Assembly (NCBI GenBank): GCA_944472155.2
Contig: OX235273.1
Location: forward strand, 5,429,204 to 5,493,203
Reading direction: 5' to 3'
Length of the DNA stretch: 64,000 nucleotides
Source of the DNA: Trichobilharzia szidati
Lineage: Eukaryota; Platyhelminthes; Trematoda; Strigeidida; Schistosomatidae
Part shown: in pieces, positions 10,102 through 21,944 of the stretch
How positions within the stretch are numbered: position 1 is the first letter of the stretch
Layout of the letters: each line of letters opens with the position of its first letter
Notes under the pieces: model-generated
Database searches by the model: none
Told to the model about the DNA's origin: nothing
The model's input: only the letters and a program-made list of their open reading frames with translations
Made by a program: the position numbers and the translations under genes

Positions 10102-10962
10102 GAACCTAGAAGACCTGGATTTCGCGAGTGATTTATGTTTGATTTCACACAAAATCGAAGACTTACAAGCGGAAACCGACAAACTGGTCGAAGAAGCAGC
10201 CGGCGAAGACAGGACTCCAGGTGAATATAGACAAGACAGAGGTTATGAAAATAACCAACCAACAACAACAGCAGCAGCAACATCCAGCGCCAATCACCAT
10301 CAACGGGAGAGATTTGAAAGAGGTTACTTCATTCACTTATCCAGGTAGGGAGCATTGTCTCAACTACAGGCAGGTGGAACTGACGAGGATGTCAAATCGA
10401 GAATCGGGAAGGCGAGAAACACATTCATCAACCTGAAACCAATCTGGAAATCTTCGTCACTCAGCATCAACAACAAAACTCGGATTTTCAATACAAACGT
10501 CAAGTCAGTCAGTTGTTCTATACGGACCAGAAACTTGGCCAGTGTGTCACAAAGAATATCTCCAACAGTCTGTTGTAGACCTTTATCAACAGCTGTCTTC
10601 GCTCTATACTGATGATCAAATGGCCGGAAAGAATCACCAACAAGAAACTATGGGAACAAACAAAGCAGGAACCAATCACCCAACAAATATGCAGGAGAAA
10701 GTGGAAATGGATTGGACACTCGCTGAGGAGGCCGCTGGGAGACATCCCGCGTCAGGCCAACGCTCCAGTGGAACCCGAAAGGGAAGCGGCGAGTGGGACG
10801 TCCAAGGGTGACATGGAGGAGATCGTGTGCAGAGGAGTTGAAACAGTATGGACTAACATGGATGCAGGTGAAAAGTACAGGAAGAAAGACAGAAGCAAGT
10901 GGAGACGTGTAGTTGAAATCCTATGTTCTACTGGGAACCCAAGGGAACAATAATAATAATAC
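10102..10962 (+). mobile_element. RTE LINE relic, RT motif C to 3' end
   Basis: Starts inside KNLEDLDFASDLCLISHKIEDLQ, where the catalytic FADD box reads FASD, then NIDKTEVMKI, NGRDLKEVTSFTYPG, QICRRKWKWIGHSLRRPLGDI and WRRVVEILCSTGNPREQ with a stop, followed by the AATAATAAT tail. Frames shift at least three times. The end of the ORF and the tail at 10,945-10,960 define the family 3' terminus. Confidence 0.85.
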
Positions 10963-11269
10963 AATCAGATGATGGGATAAAATTAAAGTCTGAAAATCTA
11001 GTAAAACAGGGTGAGGGTAAAGGCTGATAACTGAAGCTTCATAATTATCGAATCAACTGAAAATATGTGTGCGATAAAAATAATTCAACACCTGTCCCAG
11101 ATATCTGGAAAATTTTCTTACTTCTGCTTTGAATAGAAAGAAATATACAAAAATGCGAAACGGAAGTTTCAAATTTGTGTAGCTACAATTGCTGACATGA
11201 TTATGAACAATAAGTTTTGTTTGAAGCATTGTTAGGCAATATGTAACACTGTTTCACTTTGTGTGATAT
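10963..11269. other. AT-rich spacer
   Basis: No recognised feature. Confidence 0.35.
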
Positions 11270-12670
11270 ATCCAATGGTGAAAACAAAACACGTAGTTCA
11301 ACGAAGAGGCTCTTTTCGGCGAATTCGCTTTCCTCTTCAACTGTACAGTCGTATTTATATACAATTTCCTCCATGAAAGAGGGTAATAGCAAAACTGATG
11401 AGTTGTCACCATCATAGCTGTTAGTATTGACCAGGGCATAATGGGGGTTGACTAATCCTAAGACGAATAGTTTGATTGATGAGTTTTAACCAGTATGAGT
11501 ACCGAATCAAAGTAAAATATGGAATTATGCAAGAGTTCTAAAGCAATACAAGTGTTATTTATTATTTATTACTATTATTGTTTCCTTTAATTCCTAGAGT
11601 AACATAAGGTTTCAGTTGCACGTCTTCATTACATTCGGTTCTCTGACAGCGTTTTCACCTGGCTCCAAGTCAGCCTACATGCTTCCATCTCCTCTTCACG
11701 TGGCCTCCTCCAAGTCACCCTTGCACTGACGACCAACTCGCCGCCTCCCTTTCGGGTTCCACTCGAGCGATGGTTTGTCTAGTGATGTCACTTAATGCAT
11801 TGTTTCCTCAGAGTATGGCCAATGCATCTCCATTTCTTCCTGCCTATTTGTTTCACAATCAGTTCCTCCTGGGTTGGTTTGCTCACTGCCAGAGATCTCT
11901 TTTGCTGATCGTTTCTGGCCGACCATCTGATATTGAGTATTGAGCAAAGACAACTGTTAACGAAGGTCTGTGGTTTGCTTGAGATGCTCTTTATGACGCG
12001 CTGGCCAAGTCTCTGATCCGTATAGTGAGTAGCACTGATTTCATATTGGAGTTGGATATCCGGATGTTATTTTTGATGCTGAGTGCTGCTGACCTTCACA
12101 CAGACTTTGGAGTATTGAAAGCTTGTCTTGCTTTTCTGATTCTTGCTTTGATATCCCCATCAGTTCCGCCTGTAGTTGAGACGATGCTTCTCATGTCGGT
12201 AGGTAAAGGAGGTTGTTTCTTTCAGGTTCCTCCCGCAAGAGTTATTAGGGATTAATAAAAACAAATAAATAAAAACCAAGTTAGTAGAAATCAACAAGGT
12301 TGTTACTATGATGGTAGTAGCGGTTTCTCTAACTGAATGGTTAATACCTCAACAATGGAAAGGGGATGAAAGCGTATCGCCTTTGGCAGGTTGTTCTTCC
12401 CCTTGTAGATTACTTTGAAGGAGAGGAGGCGTCTATTGAGATGGAATGATTAGCGTTGGCGAGGTGTTCGAGGGTCGCACTCCTTACAGAGTCACTACTA
12501 CCTTTTTGCAATCATGCCGGATAGTGTTCTTGAATCCTTTCAGACGGGATACCTGTCAAACGACCGATAAACCTGGCTCCATAAGAACAGTTGTACAGCT
12601 AAAGAAAATGAATTCTCTGAAAACAGTCTCTTCTCTGAGTTACTTGTTTTGTTTTTATTGATTTATCGAT
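11270..12670 (-). mobile_element. PLE-B relic split by an RTE copy
   Basis: Minus-sense PLE-B: terminal palindrome block at 11,280-11,350, 3' non-coding part to about 11,558, then an RTE relic, then resumption at about 12,290 (GTTGTTACTATGATGGTAGTAG, as at 27,752) and the GIY-YIG C-terminal part on the minus strand to about 12,590. At 12,595-12,660 a second palindrome block lies in the opposite orientation, so the element had inverted ends. Coding frame broken throughout. Confidence 0.65.
11560..12245 (-). mobile_element. RTE LINE relic inside PLE-B
   Basis: Minus strand from the TATTATTGTTTCC tail through the 3' end of the ORF to the SKQDKLSI-type connector near 12,240. The flanking PLE-B text resumes on both sides, so the RTE is the younger insertion. 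Confidence 0.7.
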
Positions 12671-13130
12671 TGGGATTATCCATGAATATATCCAACAAAC
12701 AAAAGTAATATGAAATCAAGTGGTTCATCTATCCGTGTAAAAAATGTTCATAATATGTTCGGATAAGTTCAACACAATAAATGTGTCTCACTCAAATATC
12801 TTTTCTATAGTTAATCGAGGAGAAACAAACAGACAATAGTTTCGACATAACAAACAAATAATCAATAAAATCAATCGATCAGTATATCCCCTAAGGCAGT
12901 GAACTAAATAGAAAATAAATTAAACGAGGTTATTAATAGAGAGAGAGGAAGAGACAAAATCATATTGAGAATACCTCTGCGTCTAAAATTCCATGGCTTT
13001 TAGTTTTTTAAGAAAATAGGCTTTATGAAAAAAGGAATATACGATAATCAGAAATGTAGCTACGGGGAAACAGAGGTAATTACATTAATTATCACTGTCT
13101 CAGTTCATTTTTGTATAAAGAGCAACGGTT
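12671..13130. other. AT-rich spacer
   Basis: No recognised feature. Confidence 0.35.
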
Positions 13131-13605
13131 TTGTTTGTTATAGGTTACCATAGCAACGGTAGAGATGGAGCTTCTCTCCACTTCTTCAATATGCAGACAG
13201 TCTTGAAAAGGATTTTTTTAACTAGTCTAGCCCATTATTGTCTGGTGTTTTGAAACGTGACATATTGCAAGTAAACTCACAGTCTTGGTCGAACTGGCTC
13301 TGATTTTGGATCTGCATTTGTGTGGCTGACAGAATTCATCTTTATGACCAATGGTATTATCCCTTCTGACAAAAATGGTGTTTATATTGAACAGAAGTTT
13401 ATGAAATGCCCCTTGTTCCACTGTGGTAGCATAGTGAAGATGTGATCTTCTTTGAAATATTCTATGGTATTGGACTCGTTAGAGCTTGAACTAAATGATA
13501 TGGGGCACTTTCGATCTACTGTGATTCGCAGATGCCAGAGCTCTTCAAAATCTGTAATTCGATTAGATTTGTACCCTGGTGGAGAACAGTTCATTGCTGA
13601 GGCTC
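13130..13605. repeat. Unclassified segment, start repeated at 14,780-14,890
   Basis: 13,140-13,230 resembles 14,785-14,885 (both contain GGT.ACCAT.GCAAC, then TTCTC.CTACTT-like text, then AGTCTTGAAAA.GATTTTT). The frames at 13,227-13,594 (minus) and 13,452-13,658 (plus) stay open but show no motif I recognise. Could be an unknown repeat or a broken exon. Confidence 0.35.
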
Positions 13606-13607
13606 AT

Positions 13608-14292
13608 CAACTGCGCAACACCACCAACAGCAACAACAACAGACAACAATCAGCATAAATAGAAGGAACCTGACAGAAACAGCCCCTTTTACCTACCGAC
13701 CTGGGAAGCATCGTTTCAACTACAGGCCGAACTGACGAGGATATCAAAGCAGTGAGGTTCGGGGAAGCAAGACAAGCTTTCACTACTCTCAAGTCTGTTT
13801 GAAGGTCAACAGCACTACTCAGCATCAAAAATAACATCCGAATTTTCAACTCCAATGTGAATTCAGTTCTACTATATGGATCAGAGACTTGCACTGCGCG
13901 TCATAAAGAGTATCTCAAACAAACTACAGACCTTCATTAACAGCTGTCTTCGCTCAATACTCAAGATCAGATGACCGGCCAGAAAACATCAGCAACAGGG
14001 ATCTATGGCAATGAGTGAACCAACACAGCAGGAACTGATTGTGAAACAAATAGGCAGGAAGAAATGGAGATGGATTGGCCATACTCTGAAGAAACCATCA
14101 AGTGACATCAATAGACAAGCCCTCAAGTGGAGGCGAGTCGGTCGTTCAATGGTATCCTCGAGGAGGTCATGTGAAGAGGAGATGAAAACGTGTGGGCAGA
14201 CTTGGAGCCAGGTGAAAACTTTAGCAGATAACCGAACGCAATGGAGACGCACGGCTGAAGCCCTATATTCCTCTAAGAATAATATAACAATA
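13608..14292 (+). mobile_element. RTE LINE relic, connector to 3' end
   Basis: Plus strand: QQQQSA connector, ILLYGSETCTARHKEYLKQ, KQIGRKKWRWIGHTLKKPSSDI and WRRTAEALYSSKN. It resembles the subfamily at 31,080, which has LCSCRN instead of LCSTRN at the end. Start coincides with ACACCACCAACAGC. Confidence 0.8.
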
Positions 14293-15700
14293 ATATCTTT
14301 GATCTTTTCCCAATCGACACTGCAGCTCTGTTCAAATATAAACGGACTTAGATGATTGAAGACTACCCATAAGAACAAGATTTTTGGGTTTCTTTTTTCC
14401 TAGAAACTTGAGTCAAAATTTTCTGTATTCTCTGTTAAATGTGCCCAAATAATTAGGAAGTCATCATTGATTTCATTCACTTCCATCTTAAGAAATCGAC
14501 ATCACATGCTGAAAAATGAGGAGCAGTTTACAGAATATGCCAACTCACCTCTTTGACTGAATGACTTCTGAGGAAGAATCAGGCGGCAGTACTTGTCACA
14601 TTCTTCCTACTCGAGTTTGGGGAACAATATAAGTACCTTCTAAGAATCGTCTTGTACGGTAGCGTCAACTTTCAATAGATCATCGTAACGCGGAAACCAT
14701 GCATCAAAGTGACATTCACATCTGAATCATAATTAAATTGCATACTGCTATTTGTGATAGGATTGAAGAGCAACTTTTTCATTCGTTAAAGGTAACCATG
14801 GCAACAGTCTAGACATCGCTTCTCGCTACTTTTGCATATATTTAAGTAGTCTTGAAAATAATTTTTATACCCAAACAGTATGGCTTATCTTAAATTTGAG
14901 ATGGAAGAGAAAGCTTTCGATTTTATTCAGTTAATGGGATTATTTTTGGTTATCTTCGCTTCCGATTCATTGGAACCTCTTTCGAAAAAACATAAGCCTA
15001 ACTTGTATTTAGCATGATTCACACTATCCTTGACTTTCATTAGGATGAGCTGTGGGGGTATTTAAAATGAAGTTTTCATTGCTTTCTTGTGCTAGTTTGA
15101 CGCCATCAGGTTATCCTTATAATGTTAAGAAAATTGTTTTTATTGCTGAGAAATTAAATTGAGTTAAAACTTAGAAATCGACTGTTAACAGTTCACTGAA
15201 GGGTAGTCATGAAGCAATTTGTCTTCTTTTGTTTCCTTAAGTCGTAATTATGATAGTATGATGAACTGCTGATTGTTGTGAATAGGTGAAAGCCACCTAC
15301 TTTAATCACTAGTCCTTGTTGGATTGATCAAAGTGATCTCAACGCCGGACATTCTGTTCGTTGGTTTACGGCAGATCTCATAAGTGATGTATTTCCATAG
15401 ACTTATATGAGAAAGCCAAATCATTTCAGCCATCATTGATGAATGAAATGGCTGTTCAGAATTTTGATCAATTAAACTGTGCTGGTAAGTGCCTCCGTGG
15501 AGAGGTAACTCACTCGTTAAAAGAGGTAAATTTCAACCATTGGCTCCAAGGTTCGAATCTCAATCCACCTAATTCAGTCTGGGAAACTGGGTGGTAGTAT
15601 CATAAGCCGTCAAATCAGAGACAGTCTTTGTGACCCAGTACCTAGTTAATGACTTTTAAACAATCTACAAAACAAAAGAAAAATTCAGCGAAGGAAATTT
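14293..15700. other. Long AT-rich stretch with one tRNA-like relic
   Basis: Mostly featureless. 14,785-14,885 repeats part of 13,140-13,230. At about 15,483-15,600 a SINE-D-like head remnant is visible (GAGGTAACTCACTCG, then AAGGTTCGAATCTCA). Confidence 0.4.
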
Positions 15701-15704
15701 AATA

Positions 15705-15896
15705 TTTAATATTTTTTTAATTACAGCTTGATGCCACACCGTATTTTCAGTACAAGTGTGGAATTTTCAGCATGGATATCGGTAGCCCAAATATTGCAGG
15801 CCGACCATAGATATCGGGTGTGCGTCTGCAGGGGATCGAACTCCGGACCATGTGCATGGTCGGCGAGAGTCCTAACCACTGTGCCACCGGAGCACA
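15705..15896 (-). mobile_element. SINE-A, minus strand
   Basis: Body ACAGCTTGATGCCACACCG to GATATCGGGTGTGCG, then the head with a B box (GGATCGAACTCC on this strand) and A box. The head terminus reads GGAGCAC, so the terminal stem is slightly damaged. Confidence 0.85.
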
Positions 15897-15939
15897 TAAG
15901 TGTTCCAATTAGTCGGAAATGGCTTGAGAAGTAAACCTT

Positions 15940-16125
15940 AAAGTTATAAATTACATGGTACTCAGCGGTGTAAAGTAAGAAATTTGATAAGGTTAAAATT
16001 GTTACTGAGTGAGAAGAAAGGTGATAGTTGAGTGTCCAAGTGTGAACAAGTGTGAAGAGGGTGTGAAAATGTACAAAAGGAACATATGAGAGTGATAATA
16101 GTGAACTAATTATTGAAGTAAAAGC
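15940..16125 (+). repeat. Unclassified repeat X
   Basis: Plus-strand relative of 5165-5410; contains GAGTGTCCAAGTGTGAAC and GAGAGTGATAATAGTGAAC. No coding potential seen. Confidence 0.5.
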
Positions 16126-16490
16126 AAAATTGAAAATTTTAAAAAATTAAAATTTCTTCCAAGGGAATGACTAGTGAAGAGGTTAAGACCAAGGTAGAAT
16201 AAGAGACTGGACAAACGTTTTCTGTATACAGAGTCTGTGTTTGTATTGACGAACTACCAGCGCCTCTGCCATACACAAAAGCCGAATCTTGACACCCTTT
16301 AGTACCATTTGGCCCCACCTTGTAGGTGATCTTGAAAGACGACTGTGGTGAAGCTACGTAGCTTGAGTTCATCAAGCTCTCTGCCCTCCAATTAATCTAT
16401 TACTCGCCGACTAATCTATGGTGTAACTGGTAACTGATAACCTCCAATCAACCATCATTTACTTCAAAGCTTACAGCCGATACATCAACA
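16126..16490. other. Unrecognised segment
   Basis: A minus-strand frame of 78 codons (16,139-16,375) is open but has no motif I recognise. Confidence 0.35.
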
Positions 16491-16494
16491 ATAT

Positions 16495-16725
16495 TTTGAT
16501 TGGACACTAGTAACTAGTGTGATGTGTCTAGTCCTTTCTTTGGTGCAGACTGAATTCTATCAATCAGGTATTTGCAATGGGGCCACCATTCTAGGTGGCT
16601 CACCATCATGGTACACATTGATTTGACGATATTAGATAGTTGGAAGCAATCGGCAGGAAGCCTTGGACCTAGGTTTCGTGCTAGTTGGCACTCATCAGCA
16701 AGGCGTATCTGCTGTTTACTGATCG
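16495..16725 (-). mobile_element. SINE-D, 3' part, minus strand
   Basis: Shares GACACTAGTAACTAGTGTG, CAGACTGAATTCTATCAAT, GGCCACCATTCTAGGTGG and CAGGAAGCCTTGGACCTAGG with the copies at 20,790 and 56,040. The tRNA-like head is missing. Confidence 0.7.
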
Positions 16726-17065
16726 GTCGACTTTAATACTCACTCGGGATCAGAAGGTAAATGATCCTTTGTAGATTTCTGGCATTCGAGATGAACAGGT
16801 GGATCTCTATAAAGACCAATTTTCCACAAAACAAAATGGAATAGAAGGGTGACAACGTTTTGTACCGCAGATACATGAAGTAAGTGATTGGAGTTCTACA
16901 GAAATTATGCAATTTAACCTTATTCATAGATAAACATTTAAAGACAGAGAGTGATGCATTGCGAAACCATGACGCGCTGAACAAACAGCTATTTGTAAAT
17001 CTGAAATTCAAGAAAAACTAATTAACTTTCATGAGTTGGTTTGTAAGGATTAAATTTGTATTTAC
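16726..17065. other. Spacer
   Basis: No recognised feature. Confidence 0.35.
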
Positions 17066-17262
17066 AAGTTTAACCACGGATGGATATCAGTTAGAAAACC
17101 AGTGAGAACCAGGGAGTAGTGGACAGCTGTTTTATCCTAGTTTGAGAACCTCAGCGGGTGCGTACTGCCGATGATTCCCAAATTAGGACAACGGAAAAAG
17201 CTGTCCAGTACTCCTTGGTTTTCATTGGTTTTCTAACTGATATCAATCCGTGGTCAAACTCG
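17066..17262. mobile_element. HH-SINE short fold-back without heads
   Basis: Minus half 17,066-17,150 and plus half about 17,150-17,262 are near reverse complements (CAAGTTTAACCACGGATGG against CAATCCGTGGTCAAACTCG). Both contain degraded hammerhead text (GCTGTTTTATCCTAGTTTGAG; AATTAGGACAACGGAAAAAG). Neither tRNA-like head is present, leaving a small hairpin. Confidence 0.65.
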
Positions 17263-17339
17263 TAAAAACGAAAACTGATTAGTGAATTTTTCCGAAGCCG
17301 TCTGACGACAGGAATTCGAATGCATTTCTTTGATGCCAC

Positions 17340-17535
17340 TCTACACATCATCAGTGACACATATGGGTTAGACTCTCACCGACCATTCAAATAGTCCAAG
17401 GTTTGATTCCCGGCCGACGCACATCTGATATCTATGATCGGCCTGTTAAATTTGGGGTACCGATATCACATGCTGAAAATTCCACACACTTGCTAAAATA
17501 CTATGTGGAATCAAGCTATAATAAAAAAATTTAAA
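17340..17535 (+). mobile_element. SINE-A, diverged
   Basis: Head remnant (GACACATATGGGTTAGACTC, AAGGTTTGATTCCCGG), then ATCTGATATCTATGATCGG, ATGCTGAAAATTCCACAC and an A-rich tail. Confidence 0.75.
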
Positions 17536-17739
17536 AAATATACTCTTGTTCATCAAAAGGCCACATACAAGATCTCGCTATTGGCAACTTCCAAGTGCAT
17601 TTACCAATAAAGTTTCTCCTGAGGAGCTGGGTAAATAGACCATGCCAGCAGGAAGGTTGTCAAGAGAAGAACGCAGAAAAGTCGATATCTCAGTTCTGGA
17701 GCTCATTACTACTGTTAGTCACACAACAGACTCAGATTA

Positions 17740-18415
17740 AACAATGTTCTTGTCCTTGCCAAGTAAAATACTAAGTCGTGTTACCCTAGAGAGAATAAAA
17801 GGTGCACTAGATGCAGGACTTCGCCCCACCGCCCAGAAAAAGCGGGATTCAGGAAGAGCAAATCATGTGCAGATCATATTGTAACTCTACTCATTGTCAT
17901 CACAGAGCAAAGCATAGAATGACATTCAAACCTCACTACACCTCAACTTCATAGACCTCGAAAAGGCCTTCGACAGTGCAGCGTTGACTAAGACGTAATT
18001 TGAAAACTGCTTCAACACTACGGCATATAGTGCCCAGGTGTTTATCAGCCTCATTCAACAGCTGGCTATATGCCACGTGTCATGTGATCCATAACGGAAA
18101 ACCCAGAGAGGCGTTCGAAGTGAGCACAAGAGTCATACAAAGCTGCCTGCCTATTATCACCAATGATATTCCTAATTGTGGTGAACTGGATTATGCGCCA
18201 AACTTTGGGAAGCGAGGAGACAGGAATACGCTGGACCACCGATAAGAAGACTCTAGAAGATCTAGATTTCACGTGTGAATGAGTTATGTCTAATGTCACT
18301 CAAACTCGAAGACTTGAAGGCGAAAACCAACAAACTGGCTAAAGAAGCAGGTGGCGAAGACAACATTCCAGATGAACATAGAGAATGTGGAGGTGATAAA
18401 GATGGCCAACCGTTC
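17740..18415 (+). mobile_element. RTE LINE relic, RT domain
   Basis: Plus strand: LPSKILSRVTLERIKGALDA, SGRANHVQIIL, LNFIDLEKAFDS (RT motif A, aspartates kept), then degraded motif B (STRVIQSCLPIITNDIP) and LDFTCE.VMSNVTQTRRLEGENQQTG-type text. Many frameshifts. Confidence 0.75.
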
Positions 18416-18787
18416 AAACGGATTTTGTCTACATTTTCTTTATGCAACCACTTGAGGAACTTTTCATATGAACAGGTAGTATGAACCAGCTTCTAGAAAT
18501 ATGGTCACTGATATCTCCTGTCACACAGAAGTCGTATTAATGACCAGATGTGAATCAAAGATTGAACATACACATAAGTCTGCCTTGAAAATATAAACAT
18601 ATAGAATACACTGAGGTACACGGATTGCAGTTTGATGAAGAGCTCAACGATACAAGTGCACCATTACGCATGGAGGTAATCACTTACAATATTGAGAAAA
18701 TACTAACAAACTTACATCTTGATTCCAAACTATTCGTATTTCACTTCCCCAATGTTTCTCTCCAACTTCCTCCACTTCAATTCATGC
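18416..18787. other. Spacer
   Basis: No recognised feature. Confidence 0.35.
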
Positions 18788-19240
18788 CTTCCATACTATT
18801 ATTATTATTGTTCCCTTAGGTTCCTAGTGGAACATAGGGCTTCAACTACACGTCTCCACTTGCTTCTGTCTTCTGCTGTACTTTTCACCTGCATCAATGT
18901 CAGTCCATACTGTTTCAACTCCTCTTCACACGATCTCCTCCATTTCACCCTTGCACTGACGTCCCACTCGTTGCTTCCCTTTCTGGTTCCACTCGAGGGC
19001 CTGACACGCGATGTCACCCAACGGCCTCCTCAGAGAGTGTCCAATCCATCTCCACTTTCTCCTGCATATTTGTTGGGCGATTGGTTCTTGTTTTGCTTGT
19101 TCCCACAGTTTCTTGTTGGTGATTCTTTCCGGCCATCTGAATTTCAGTATAGAACGAAGACAGCTGTTGATAAATGTCTGCAACCTGTTGGAAATATTCT
19201 TTGTGACCCACCAAGTTTCTGATCCGTATAGTGATAACTA
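18788..19240 (-). mobile_element. RTE LINE fragment, 3' end
   Basis: Minus strand: ITNKKLWEQAKQEPIAQQIC, RRKWRWIGHSLRRPLGDIAC, one frameshift, then WRRVVEALCSTRNLREQ with a stop, and the ATAATAATAATAG tail at the left end. Comparatively well preserved. Confidence 0.85.
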
Positions 19241-19257
19241 ATTTATTTCACTTTGAT

Positions 19258-19400
19258 TAGTTTGAGAATTTCATCATGAGCTGACACCAGTTAGAGAACC
19301 ATTGGAAAACCTGGGCTTAATGGACGGTTAGCTGTTTCATTCTAGTTTGGGACTCTTCATTAGTATGCATTCACCACCAGGGTTCGAACCTTCTGCATCC
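19258..19400 (-). mobile_element. HH-SINE, minus strand, 5' truncated
   Basis: Tail (ATCATGAGCTGACACCAG), hammerhead block (GTTTCATTCTAGTTTGGGAC, CTCTTCATTAGTA) and the B-box side of the head (GGGTTCGAACC). Confidence 0.7.
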
Positions 19401-20170
19401 TACTGGTCACAGCCTCTCACCAGAACCCCAGGTTAACTGCCTGAATAGTGCCAGTCACTAGTGAGCATCAAGTCAATCTGAGCCTTCATCAGCTGCTTTT
19501 TTAATCAACAGTTTTGTTGAAAGCGTAACACTGTCTACTACTACTTAAATATTTTTGTCAGTAGTATACATCATGTTAGAAATTTCTCACAAATATCTAT
19601 ATCTTAGCTAATATCCATTGAATTGTAATCATAAGTTTCTTTCACTACTGAGTTATTTCATCATATCCTTACTTAACAGGTTATCAATCTTTAGATTAAA
19701 ATTTAATAAATTAGATGCACTGCTTTCTTCATTTTCGAGTGTTAACCTGCACTTGAGCTTGTTTGAGTAGGTATATTTTAGAGCAGCACTTCTAATTAAC
19801 AAGAATTAGACCAATTAATCACACGTTTACTATAGTGAATAGTTCTGCTGAGTAATTTCTGCCCACTTTTATGGTTATTTGCATACTAATGAATGATTTA
19901 AGTAGTTTTAGAGGGTGTTTAACTACATCAATTCAGATGTTGATTATATTCTAATTGATTTGTAAAACTATATCAGCTGTAGAAATATTTGCAACTCTCA
20001 GCCACTATTCACTTTTGGTACCATCTTTTGAGAGAATTCGTCTTAAAATCACTCAAATCTTCAAGCAGTCGTCAGAAGGCAAACTCCAAGATCAGTTTCT
20101 GAAGTTTTCGAGAGAAGCTCAATTCAGTCACCTGGCCGAGTACTCAAATGGGTGTTGCAGCGCTATATTT
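19400..20170. other. AT-rich spacer
   Basis: No recognised feature. Confidence 0.35.
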
Positions 20171-20171
20171 C

Positions 20172-20515
20172 TGTAACGACAGAAGACAAGCGTCAGGCAA
20201 CAAATCGTTTATTGAGAAAATTAACGGATATTTATGGATTTTTATGTACATTATTATTAGCGTGATTGTTAGCAGAGAAGCGACGTCTTCTGATTGGTTG
20301 TTTTCCTGCTGAAGGTTATTCTGTTATCTGTTTGTGGCTGTTTCTTAGAAAGTTAAGCTACATATCTTCGAGTCGTGTTTGCACAGGTTAAATATTCTGT
20401 GATTGGTTGTTGACTTTCCTTAAGGTTAGGCTTTGTTCTTGTTTTTTCTCGTGACCAAGATTTACAACGTAAATTGCTTTCTACCAATTTTGGCTAGCAG
20501 ACAGCTCTCAACACA
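20172..20515. mobile_element. Solo LTR, copy 1
   Basis: Begins TGTAACGACAGAAGACAAG and ends CAGCTCTCAACACA (TG...CA). Same blocks in the same order as 49,961-50,295 (CAGGCAACA.ATC.TTTATT, CTTC.GATTGGTTG, CTACCAATTT.GGCTAG). No internal retroelement sequence adjoins. The 4-bp flanks TTTC and TTAC match at three of four bases, so the duplication is uncertain. Probably from a Ty3/gypsy-type element; the family name is not established. Confidence 0.6.
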
Positions 20516-20789
20516 TTACTACTTGAAAGCATCTGAATATCATACACTATTAGGCCTCTCTACTCATTATATGATTGTTGCAATGCCTAATGCGCTAAAC
20601 TGTGTACTACTGATCAATTTGGATGAGTAGTAGTGTTTATCACTCATATCAACCAGTAGTGCTGGTGTGTTAGTGTGAGTTGTATAAAACTACTAATCCG
20701 GTTCCATCAGTAGTATGTGATTTCACGCATTTATACTTATTTTCTTGATTCGCAGCTACCCTATTAAGGAGATCACACGTTACTTTGTT
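20516..20789. other. Spacer
   Basis: No recognised feature. Confidence 0.35.
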
Positions 20790-21235
20790 TGAACACTAGC
20801 CAGTAACTAGTTTAATATATCCAGTTCTCTATTTGACAAAGACTGATTTCTATTAGTCAAGTTAGCAATATGGCCACCATGTCACTGGGTGGCTAGCCAG
20901 CACGGTGTACTTTGAATTGTTGATAGAAGTTGGTTGAAAGCAAGCAGCAGGAAGCCTTGCCTCACTTGAGTTTCGTGCTAGTTAGCACTTACCAGTCTGA
21001 AATCAACTTGAAGGAACTTATGTTCCTCTTTCTGAGATTCAAACCATTATCACCCAGTGAGTGCTACAGTCAGAGACGTTACCGCTGAGCAAGCTATTAG
21101 GGCTTGTGACTGACCTCCTCTTGGACTGTATTGGATACTATGATTGGACACAGATATGCTCTGCTGACGAGTGCCAACTAGCACGAAGCCCGAGGTCCAA
21201 GGCTTCCTGCAACAGATAACACATTGTGGTTTGAA
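20790..21235 (-). mobile_element. SINE-D, minus strand, with a short inverted stub
   Basis: 20,790-21,120 is a nearly full SINE-D on the minus strand, including its head (GATTCAAACCATTATCACC, GTTACCGCTGAGCAAGCTA). At 21,160-21,225 the segment CTGACGAGTGCCAACTAGCA to CAAGGCTTCCTGC recurs on the plus strand, giving a lopsided fold-back. Confidence 0.65.
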
Positions 21236-21239
21236 TCAT

Positions 21240-21944
21240 TGCGGTTTCCAGAGGAAACTATGCAGATTGCAAAATGATTAGCAGTTTTCAAATTGAGAAT
21301 TTAGTGACATGCTTCTTAGGAGACATAAAAGCCTCGGGTTCGAACTCCATTTCAACCAACATAAAACATCTATCGAGTGCCTTTTGGCTGTTTAGCATTT
21401 TTCCAACATATGCTAATCAGCAAGGGAATCTACCTTTGATATAAGCAACTGCTTCTGTTTGATTCAAACAGTATACATTGCTTGATATACTATGGGAAGT
21501 ACTTTGAAACAGTTAGGCTAATTGATTACCATTCAGTGACCAATCTACACAAATGAGATCAATCTTGGCATGAATAGCTCATTATTTAGAGTTGATGACA
21601 TCGAAACTGACCGACAATTCCTTGACAGTTCAAGACTTCTGTCTGAATTGTATCTAATTAATAGAATTCAGTCTTTTCTCTGACCTGATTTGAAGTAAAC
21701 TCATCGTAAATATATCTAAATGGATCGATAGATCCATCAATTTAGTGTTGGTTTGTATGCGTACTGACTGTTTTCGAACTCATGTTTATTCAATAACCTG
21801 GGCTAATGTAAAAATTGTGGATTTCAAATAATCACGTAAACTTAGTCAATTGAATTTATGGGTTACTGAATCAGAAATGATCCTTTCTATTCCAGGTAGA
21901 GGACGCAATAAAAACGGTTAAGTACACACACACACACACACTTC
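21240..21944. other. Spacer with a (CA)n microsatellite
   Basis: Mostly featureless; (CA)8-9 at about 21,925-21,942. A GGGTTCGAACTCC box near 21,325 may be a tRNA-derived remnant. Confidence 0.4.

Noticed and set aside
9866..10348. 160-codon plus-strand open frame
   Set aside because: Its first half is the antisense of the PLE-C GIY-YIG region and its second half RTE text; it is a chimeric shadow across the junction at 10,101.
18719..19222. 167-codon plus-strand open frame
   Set aside because: Antisense of a minus-strand RTE 3' end that carries the recognisable WRRVVEALCSTRN motif.
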